A DNA stretch of 14,322 bases from JASFJH01 sp050117725 (GTDB lineage: Bacteria > Pseudomonadota > Gammaproteobacteria > AKS1): assembly GCA_050117725.1 (NCBI GenBank), contig JASFME010000031.1, positions 1 to 14,322 on the forward strand, given 5' to 3'. Numbering within the stretch: the stretch's first letter is position 1; the number at the start of each line of letters is the position of its first letter. The notes under the pieces were generated by a model that was given only the letters and a program-made list of their open reading frames with translations, ran no database searches and was not told the origin of the DNA. Positions 1 through 5,219 of this stretch are shown in pieces. The position numbers were made by a program, and so were the translations under genes.

Positions 1-78
1 TTTGCAGAGTCGATGCTACAGGTAGCAAAAGAGCGTTATGAACTGGCGATTTCAGTGGATGAATTAATGACTGCCTGA
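1..78 (+). CDS. 3' end of an unidentified gene (last 25 codons)
   Basis: An open frame enters from the left edge and ends at TGA 76-78. The visible residues end in ...ERYELAISVDELMTA. The stretch is probably helical and has mixed charge, with no recognisable motif. The start and most of the protein lie outside the window, so no function can be given. It converges on the SET-domain gene, whose stop is 21 bases away. I see no convincing hairpin terminator in that gap. That it is coding is inferred from the open frame and the clean stop just before the neighbouring gene, so confidence is moderate. Confidence 0.5.
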   Translation, partial: FAESMLQVAKERYELAISVDELMTA

Positions 79-99
79 GGTGTGTAGTGGCACCCTGGT

Positions 100-438
100 C
101 TATTTTTCATCCTCGTCATCGGTTTCTGCACCGGGGTCATAGCCGTAGTCAAAGGTGAGTTCCTCATGCTTCTTGATGCTGCGTATGGTGTATAGCTCGA
201 AGCCGTCAAATTCGCAATTCGGCTTGCTGGAGTGGTTCAGGTAACGTAACTGGTTCTGGCCATCGCGGCCTATCCACTTGTCTTTTTCGTCTTCCACCCA
301 CAGGACATGCATTCCGTTATCTTTAACCAGGGGGCCCAGGTATTCACCCAGGTAGGTGTTTTTCTTGATATTGGTTTTGGCGAACAGGCCTTTGCCATGG
401 ATATGGGATTCACCAACGAAGGTTTTCTTGTAAGGCAT
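100..438 (-). CDS. stand-alone SET-domain protein lysine methyltransferase, 112 aa
   Basis: Predicted S-adenosylmethionine-dependent protein lysine N-methyltransferase, probably cytoplasmic, substrate unknown. Seen in the sequence: the SET core HGKGLFA (residues 14-20), the RYLNHSSKPNC block (65-75) with the NHS cofactor-binding motif, and EELTFDYG (92-99) with the catalytic-type tyrosine at 98. There is no pre-SET domain and no cysteine-rich post-SET. The C-terminus is strongly acidic (DDEDEK). The frame is open back to 528, but that start would run into the upstream chelatase gene. The ATG at 438 begins MPYKKTF just before the domain and leaves a 16-base gap, so I chose it although its ribosome binding site is weak. 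It is probably the last gene of the Fur-box cluster. Small SET proteins of this kind occur in scattered bacteria, and the chlamydial one is reported to act on histone-like Hc1. Family call is firm; substrate is unknown. Confidence 0.88.
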   Translation of the reverse strand: MPYKKTFVGESHIHGKGLFAKTNIKKNTYLGEYLGPLVKDNGMHVLWVEDEKDKWIGRDGQNQLRYLNHSSKPNCEFDGFELYTIRSIKKHEELTFDYGYDPGAETDDEDEK

Positions 439-454
439 AAGTTTGTCTACAGGC

Positions 455-826
455 TTAGAGGGAACAGTATTCAGTGTGTTGAAGCATGAATGCGGCCATA
501 TTATCCGAAGCCCCGAGGTGGGGTGCAAGTTCTATTTTTATATCGGGGTGCTTTTCACTGACAGGGTTGATCTCTGCGGGAATGTCAGTAACCACATGTC
601 TGCCTGCAGCAAGAAAATAGGGCAGTACCGTGATCTGTGTGGCGCCGTTGTCGATACATTGCTCCAGGCCTGCCGGTATGAGTGGTTCGGCCAACTCAAG
701 AAAGGCGCATCGCACATCGTCATAGGGACACTCCGGACTGTCCTTGATGCGTGCTGCCAGGGCCCTGACTTCATCGTTGGAGGTCGCGCGACGGCTGCCG
801 TGCGCGATAATGAGTAAATATTTCAT
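455..826 (-). CDS. cbiX: small CbiX-type sirohydrochlorin chelatase, 123 aa
   Basis: Single-domain class II chelatase of the CbiX-short/SirB group. These enzymes put a divalent metal (Co, Ni or Fe, depending on the member) into sirohydrochlorin on the way to cobalamin, F430 or siroheme. Seen: N-terminal KYLLIIAHGSRR with metal-ligand-type His9, the substrate-pocket stretch CAFLELAEPLIPAGLEQ (40-56), and LPYFLAAGRHVVTDIP (68-83) with the second conserved His at 77. The length matches short CbiX proteins, which act as homodimers. The ATG at 826 gives MKYLLII; the frame extends further up to 886, but that part resembles nothing and crosses a perfect inverted repeat. It lies between the di-heme peroxidase and the SET gene, probably on the same transcript. 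Which metal it inserts cannot be read from sequence. The iron-type promoter suggests iron or heme physiology, but that is inference. Confidence 0.85.
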   Translation of the reverse strand: MKYLLIIAHGSRRATSNDEVRALAARIKDSPECPYDDVRCAFLELAEPLIPAGLEQCIDNGATQITVLPYFLAAGRHVVTDIPAEINPVSEKHPDIKIELAPHLGASDNMAAFMLQHTEYCSL

Positions 827-836
827 TGTCTGATCA

Positions 837-858
837 TGTCGTACATCCCTGTACGACA
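837..858 (-). repeat. perfect 9-bp inverted repeat upstream of the chelatase gene
   Basis: TGTCGTACA (837-845) and TGTACGACA (850-858) are perfect reverse complements around a 4-base loop, which reads GGGA on the reverse strand. The element lies in the 74-base gap between the peroxidase and chelatase genes, and its edge is 10 bases from the chelatase ATG. No T-run follows on the reverse strand, so it is not a standard intrinsic terminator. It could be an mRNA stem that changes the level of the downstream genes, a protein-binding site, or one copy of a dispersed palindrome. Confidence 0.7.
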
Positions 859-900
859 CAATACAGTTCGAGGACTGCCTGTTCAATGTATCGACAGGGC

Positions 901-2478
901 CTAGTCGTAATCCTCGTTCAGCGCGCGGAGAAAACTGGCAAGTTGTTGCTGCGCCTGGGCATCAATATCGATATCCGCCATTTCGGCGGGTGCATTGCGC
1001 AGTTTGCCGTCCCTGGCCAGGCTGCTGCTGCTGACATAATGGCCGAGCACCTGTTCCAGGCTGGTCGCCGCTCCATTATGGAAGTAGGGGGCGGAGTGGC
1101 CGCTATCGCGAATTCCCGGGGTCTTGAAGGCGGCTATCGCGATGTTCAGGGTTTCATCGATATCGCATTGTGACTGACCGCAAAGCAGTTTCGACAGTTT
1201 GGCCTGTGGTTCCGGCATGTCCGGGTTGGCATACACATTCCAGACACCGAGATCGGTGCGTTGTGGATCGTGTTTCACCGGAACAGCGCGGAACGCACTC
1301 CTGGCCTGTGGATGCGGTACGCTCTCGGGCAGGTACTGATCAGGCCGGGCGAGGCGTGTGGCCTGATTCGGGATGGCCAGCTTCATGAAACTGCCCAAGC
1401 CATGCACGCCATCATATTCCTCCTGGCTGACACCGGTATTATGGAAACGGGAGTCACTGAAGTGCGGCGCACTGTGGCAGGCGATACAGTTACCGCTCTT
1501 GCCTGTTGCGGCAGCACGTGTCTTTTCGCCAAAGAATACCTTCATGCCGGCGAGTTCCTCCGTGGCAAAACGGAATGCCTGGTCATGCGAGGCAAATGCT
1601 CTCTCCTTGTCGTCGATAAACACCGGTTTTTCCAGCCGCTTGACGGCCTCGAGCAGGCGACGACTGTAGGCAAGATCGGATTCGCCCGCCGCCGGCTTGC
1701 GAGGCAGGTTGTTTGCCGCAAGAAACGCATCATACGGGCTGCCGTCATAACGGCCCTGTTCATCACGGCTTAAACCGAGATCGCGCACGTACGCGGAAAC
1801 CAGCCGGGCCAGGGCATCGAGGATCTGCCGGTCCGAGGCCTTGTCGATATCGAGGCGATACTCTTCGGGCAGCTTGCCGTCCTTGCCGGACAGCAGTTTG
1901 CGGTAGCTGCCACCGAATTCCTGGCCGAGTTCGTCCTGGCCATCATCCTCCCGTACGACCGTGGCAATATGTTTCACCGCCCGCGCGTTTTCATCCGCTC
2001 GCCAGCCAAGGTTGCGGCCGGTAAATGTGCCGCGTACCAGGTCTTCGAGACTGTTAAATTGACCATCGTGATGAAATACGACGTTCTTTTTCCCGGGAAT
2101 ACTGATATTCACGAGGGACATTGAATTGCGGACGGTCCGTGCCTGGTTATCCCGTTCGTGGCGGGGCACAGGGGAACGCCGGGCAAAATCGGCATAGGTC
2201 CGCATACCGGCGCCGGGTACTTCGGCCAGTTCATCGACGAGGTGGCAGGCGCGGCAACTCATGGTATTGCCCCTGAAGGGATTGCCCAGTTCGCGGCCCT
2301 CGCTATCACTAGTGCGATCCACGGCGGGATCGGCCTGTCCGGGGGCAACCGCGTTATGCCGGGCAAAACGCGTTTCGAGGAAAATGCGTTCGCCAATCGC
2401 AATTTCTGCGGGATCTTCCTCTGCCATGACTGTGGCAGAGCCGCTCAACATGACGATTAGTAAAAGAAAGTATTTCAT
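901..2478 (-). CDS. di-heme cytochrome c peroxidase / MauG-family periplasmic protein, 525 aa
   Basis: Predicted exported c-type di-heme enzyme of the bacterial cytochrome c peroxidase/MauG superfamily. Members reduce H2O2 with electrons from small cytochromes or oxidise protein side chains. Seen: a signal peptide with hydrophobic core FLLLIVMLSGSATVMA (4-19), heme sites CRACH (75-79) and CIACH (331-335), an FHHDGQFNSLEDLV block (135-148), and the C-terminal family signature TPGIRDSGHSAPYFHNG (453-469). Classical peroxidases are about 330 aa. This one has long inserts between the two hemes and before the signature, including a possible disulfide pair, Cys433 and Cys438. The ATG at 2478 has GGTGA six bases upstream and starts exactly at the signal peptide. 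It is first in a reverse cluster behind a Fur-box promoter. Peroxidase and MauG-like oxidase activity cannot be told apart from what I see. Confidence 0.88.
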   Translation of the reverse strand: MKYFLLLIVMLSGSATVMAEEDPAEIAIGERIFLETRFARHNAVAPGQADPAVDRTSDSEGRELGNPFRGNTMSCRACHLVDELAEVPGAGMRTYADFARRSPVPRHERDNQARTVRNSMSLVNISIPGKKNVVFHHDGQFNSLEDLVRGTFTGRNLGWRADENARAVKHIATVVREDDGQDELGQEFGGSYRKLLSGKDGKLPEEYRLDIDKASDRQILDALARLVSAYVRDLGLSRDEQGRYDGSPYDAFLAANNLPRKPAAGESDLAYSRRLLEAVKRLEKPVFIDDKERAFASHDQAFRFATEELAGMKVFFGEKTRAAATGKSGNCIACHSAPHFSDSRFHNTGVSQEEYDGVHGLGSFMKLAIPNQATRLARPDQYLPESVPHPQARSAFRAVPVKHDPQRTDLGVWNVYANPDMPEPQAKLSKLLCGQSQCDIDETLNIAIAAFKTPGIRDSGHSAPYFHNGAATSLEQVLGHYVSSSSLARDGKLRNAPAEMADIDIDAQAQQQLASFLRALNEDYD

Positions 2479-2508
2479 GTGCTATCACCGGTTAAATTAA
2501 TGGCGCAA

Positions 2509-2536
2509 ATGATAATCGTTCTCATTCTCATGTCAA
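2509..2536 (-). promoter_or_regulatory. sigma-70 promoter of the peroxidase-chelatase-SET cluster
   Basis: On the reverse strand a perfect -35 TTGACA (2531-2536) is followed, after 16 bases, by TATCAT (2509-2514), five of six matches to the -10 consensus. The expected start of transcription is near 2502, about 24 bases before the peroxidase ATG. The -10 and nearly all of the spacer lie inside the Fur box, the usual geometry for repression by blocking RNA polymerase. Confidence 0.75.
2510..2529 (-). promoter_or_regulatory. Fur box (iron-responsive operator)
   Basis: The reverse-strand 19-mer GAGAATGAGAACGATTATC (2511-2529) matches the classical Fur consensus GATAATGATAATCATTATC at 15 of 19 positions. 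In the 7-1-7 view, TGATAAT-C-GTTCTCA (2510-2524) matches 12 of 14. The repeated GAGAA(T/C) hexamers give overlapping sites. It covers the -10 and spacer of the peroxidase promoter, so Fe-Fur should repress the cluster when iron is plentiful. The box also lies just upstream of the forward gene group starting near 2547-2646, so an effect in that direction is possible. Confidence 0.75.
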
Positions 2537-2568
2537 GGGTTAATATATGGTGCTGATTGTGAGTACGT

Positions 2569-2600
2569 ATCCCCAGGGACCTCTGCGGAGGGTGGGGTAT
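2569..2600 (+). other. imperfect hairpin in the leader of the small-protein gene
   Basis: CCCCA (2571-2575) can pair with TGGGG (2593-2597), and inside it CCTC (2580-2583) with GAGG (2588-2591) around a TGCG loop, leaving a 4-base bulge on the left and a single base on the right. It lies between the two candidate starts of the following gene. It could be a leader structure, or merely GC-rich coding sequence if the earlier start is used. No T-run follows. Confidence 0.3.
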
Positions 2601-2645
2601 TTCAGGTATACTCCTCCACGGTTTCCATTCTGTGCTTTTTCTTCA

Positions 2646-2987
2646 ATGGCTGATCTGTTTTCGATGACGGCACCACTGCTGCTGGTCTTTCCCGGCGGTG
2701 AAAAACGGCTTATGGCCGAGAAGTTTGCCCATCCCGAAGGGCTCGTGTTTTTTGACCCGTACTGGCTCGAGTCAGGTGCGCCGGCCGTGCATGTCCTCAA
2801 GGGAGAGCTCCTCGGCGAGGGTCCCTGGAAGATCGGTGATGTTGTTGTGCGGGTGCTCAGTTGCGGCGACACGGAAGAATCCATGCAGTGGAGCATGTGG
2901 CAACAACACCTTGCTATGACAGCCGGTGATTACCATGACGAAGAGGCGATACGGGACATTGCCCGTCAGCACGGGGCGATGGTGTAG
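2646..2987 (+). CDS. uncharacterised small protein upstream of the exonuclease, 113 aa
   Basis: I do not recognise a named family. The protein is soluble-looking, with a compact N-terminal core (APLLLVFPGGEKRLMAEKF), an aromatic FFDPYWLESG block, GEGPWKIGDVVVRVL in the middle, and a Trp-rich, probably helical C-terminal part (WSMWQQHLA) ending in an acidic helix. There is no signal peptide or membrane segment. Its stop is only 3 bases before the exonuclease ATG, so the two are almost surely co-transcribed. The start is uncertain. The ATG at 2646 and another at 2664 sit just before the conserved-looking core but have poor ribosome binding sites. The ATG at 2547 has an excellent AAGGG seven bases upstream but adds 33 residues of low-quality, Pro/Arg-rich sequence. 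TATACT (2607-2612) could be a -10 for a short leader to 2646, but I find no matching -35. Confidence 0.65.
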   Translation: MADLFSMTAPLLLVFPGGEKRLMAEKFAHPEGLVFFDPYWLESGAPAVHVLKGELLGEGPWKIGDVVVRVLSCGDTEESMQWSMWQQHLAMTAGDYHDEEAIRDIARQHGAMV

Positions 2988-2990
2988 GCG

Positions 2991-3881
2991 ATGACGACAG
3001 CCCGACGTTTATACCTGATTGATGCCAGCATGTACGTGTTCCGGGCATGGTTTTCCATGCCGGACAGTATGCAGGACAAACAGGGCCGGCCAGTGAATGC
3101 CGTGTATGGCTATACCCATTTCCTGTGCCAGTTTATCGAACAGCATACGCCTGATTTCATTGCGGCGGCCTTTGATGAAAGTCTGGCGACGTCGTTTCGC
3201 AACGAGATATATCCGGCCTACAAGGCGAACCGTGAACCTGCTCCCGAAGAACTCAAACGCCAGTTTGCCCAGTGCAAGCATATGACTGAATCAATGGGGA
3301 TTTCGACCTATAGCAGTGACCGCTACGAGGCTGATGACCTGATAGGCTCGCTGGCAGCGAAGATGCGTAACAAGGGTTTTGCGATCACGATCGTCTCGGC
3401 AGACAAGGACATGGCGCAACTGCTGCAACGCGGCGATCGCCTGTATGATTTTGCCAAAGGCATAGAATATCCATTTGCGCAGATCAGCAGGAAGTTTGGC
3501 GTCAAGGCATCGCAGATTGTTGATCTGCTGGCCCTGGCCGGGGATGCGGTGGACAATATACCCGGCGTGCCCGGCATCGGTAACAAAACGGCCGTGGCCC
3601 TGCTCCAGCATTTTGATTCGCTGGATCGTATCTATGCCAGGCTTGAAAGCGTTGCGCAGTTGCCGCTGCGGGGTGCCGCCAGGATACAAGGCCTGCTGTC
3701 TGAATATCGTGAACAGGCTTATCTGTCACGTGAATTGAGCCGGATTGCCTGTAATGCACCGGTCGAGTACGGCGTGCGCAGGCTGAAACGACGTCAACCC
3801 GATCAGGCCGTATTGCACACACTTTTTAACCGTCTGCAGTTTGGTGAACGTCTGCGCAGTCGCGTTGAGCAACTCGTATAA
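2991..3881 (+). CDS. stand-alone 5'-3' exonuclease / flap endonuclease, Pol I N-domain type, 296 aa
   Basis: Structure-specific 5' nuclease like the N-terminal domain of DNA polymerase I, without the polymerase part. It should trim 5' flaps or RNA primers in replication and repair. Seen: metal-ligand carboxylates D11 (LIDAS), D62 (AFDES), E113, D115 and D116 (YEADDL), D138 and D140 (SADKD), D185 and D188 (GDAVDN). The 5'-end-binding block RNEIYPAYKANR is at 70-81 and the helix-hairpin-helix NIPGVPGIGNKTA at 189-201. All ligands of both metal sites are present, whereas E. coli ExoIX (Xni) lacks several second-site residues, so this is better called a full Pol I-type nuclease than Xni. The length is right for a complete domain. 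It follows the small unknown protein by 3 bases and precedes rimO by 24. Whether the genome also has a full-length polA cannot be seen here. Confidence 0.92.
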   Translation: MTTARRLYLIDASMYVFRAWFSMPDSMQDKQGRPVNAVYGYTHFLCQFIEQHTPDFIAAAFDESLATSFRNEIYPAYKANREPAPEELKRQFAQCKHMTESMGISTYSSDRYEADDLIGSLAAKMRNKGFAITIVSADKDMAQLLQRGDRLYDFAKGIEYPFAQISRKFGVKASQIVDLLALAGDAVDNIPGVPGIGNKTAVALLQHFDSLDRIYARLESVAQLPLRGAARIQGLLSEYREQAYLSRELSRIACNAPVEYGVRRLKRRQPDQAVLHTLFNRLQFGERLRSRVEQLV

Positions 3882-3905
3882 TTATTTTTGTGGTTAGTAT
3901 TTATT

Positions 3906-5219
3906 ATGTCGGATAGTGGAAAAATCGGTTTTGTCAGTCTCGGTTGCCCCAAGGCACTGGTAGATTCAGAACGTATCCTCACCCAGTTGCGTGCCGAGGG
4001 TTATTCGATTGTGCCGAGCTATGATGAGGCCGACCTGGTCGTCGTCAATACCTGCGGCTTTATCGATGATGCGGTAGCCGAGTCGATGGATGCGATTGGC
4101 GAGGCTTTGCAGGAAAATGGCAAGGTCATCGTGACAGGCTGCCTCGGTGCCCGCGAGGGCATGGTGGAAACCGCCTATCCGAATGTGCTGGCGGTTACCG
4201 GTCCGCATGCGACCGAAGAGGTCATGCAGGCGATTCATACCCAGGTGCCTGCGGCACATGATCCCTATACCAGTCTTGTACCCGCGCAGGGGATACGCCT
4301 GACACCGCGTCATTATGCCTACCTGAAAATTTCCGAAGGCTGTAATCATCGTTGCAGTTTCTGCATCATCCCGTCCCTGCGCGGTGACCTGGTCAGCCGG
4401 CCGGTGGAAGAGGTGATGCGGGAGGCGCAGGCACTGACACAGGCCGGCGTGCGTGAACTCATGGTGATCGCCCAGGACACGAGCGCCTATGGTGTCGATG
4501 TAAAATACCGTCCCGGCATCTGGCAGGGACGGGCCCTGCGCAGCCATATTACCGATCTTGCCGCAGCGCTGGGTGAACTCGATGCCTGGATACGACTGCA
4601 TTATGTCTATCCATACCCGCACGTCGATCAGTTGATTCCGCTCATGCGTGAAGGCCTGATCTTGCCGTACCTCGATGTGCCCCTGCAGCATGCCAGCCCG
4701 ACGATACTTAAAGCCATGCGCCGGCCAGCCAACAGTGAAAATGCACTGGATCGTATCAAGCGGTGGCGTGATCAGTGTCCGGAACTGGCGCTGCGCAGTA
4801 CCTTCATTGTCGGCTTCCCCGGTGAAACAGAGGCTGATTTTGAACAATTACTGACATTTATCGAACGGGCAGAACTCGACCGCGTGGGCTGTTTTGCCTA
4901 CTCAGCTGTGGATGGTGCCAAAGCCAACGCACTTCCCGGCATTGTTGATGAAGCGGTCAAACAACAACGCCTGCAACAGTTTATGGAACTGCAGGCCGGA
5001 ATCAGCTTACGTCGCAATCGCCAGCGCATTGGCGATCATACGGCAGTGATTATTGACGAGGTAACTGCAGACAACATTCTGGCGCGCAGCTATGCCGAAG
5101 CACCGGAGGTGGATGGCAATATTATCTTGCCACCTCTCGAAGGGCTGCAGCCAGGTGACATGATCGAAGCCAGGATTGTCGATGCAGATGCCTATGATTT
5201 ACAGGCGGAGCCCTGTTAA
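3906..5219 (+). CDS. rimO: ribosomal protein S12 methylthiotransferase RimO, 437 aa
   Basis: Radical-SAM enzyme that adds a methylthio group to the conserved aspartate of ribosomal protein S12 (Asp88 in E. coli numbering). Seen: the N-terminal methylthiotransferase domain with the three cysteines of the auxiliary 4Fe-4S cluster, C14 (SLGCPKALVDSERI), C50 (NTCGFI) and C79 (VTGCLG); the radical-SAM motif EGCNHRCSFCIIPSLRG (C146, C150, C153); and a C-terminal TRAM domain. SLGCPKALVDSE and the length (E. coli 441 aa) favour RimO over the tRNA enzyme MiaB. The ATG at 3906 gives MSDSGKIGFVSLG. An in-frame TTG at 3888 would add six residues and is less likely. The TAA overlaps the stop codon of glnD on the other strand. 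There are 24 AT-rich bases between the exonuclease stop and this start. Confidence 0.96.
   Translation: MSDSGKIGFVSLGCPKALVDSERILTQLRAEGYSIVPSYDEADLVVVNTCGFIDDAVAESMDAIGEALQENGKVIVTGCLGAREGMVETAYPNVLAVTGPHATEEVMQAIHTQVPAAHDPYTSLVPAQGIRLTPRHYAYLKISEGCNHRCSFCIIPSLRGDLVSRPVEEVMREAQALTQAGVRELMVIAQDTSAYGVDVKYRPGIWQGRALRSHITDLAAALGELDAWIRLHYVYPYPHVDQLIPLMREGLILPYLDVPLQHASPTILKAMRRPANSENALDRIKRWRDQCPELALRSTFIVGFPGETEADFEQLLTFIERAELDRVGCFAYSAVDGAKANALPGIVDEAVKQQRLQQFMELQAGISLRRNRQRIGDHTAVIIDEVTADNILARSYAEAPEVDGNIILPPLEGLQPGDMIEARIVDADAYDLQAEPC

Noticed and set aside
79..99. Possible GGTG/CACC hairpin terminator between the first two convergent genes
   Set aside because: Only a four-base stem with a long loop and no T-run beyond chance.
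837..858. Inverted repeat as a Rho-independent terminator for the peroxidase gene
   Set aside because: No T-run follows the stem on the reverse strand, and the next gene starts 10 bases on.
1161..1182. Cys433-x4-Cys438 of the peroxidase as a third heme site
   Set aside because: The spacing is not CxxCH and no His follows; more likely a disulfide or structural pair.
3877..3882. Perfect TATAAT as a -10 for rimO
   Set aside because: It overlaps the exonuclease stop codon and has no acceptable -35 at 16-18 bases; probably chance.
3966..4847. Long reverse-strand frame (293 codons) inside rimO
   Set aside because: rimO on the forward strand has all six cluster cysteines and full length; the antisense frame has no recognisable content.
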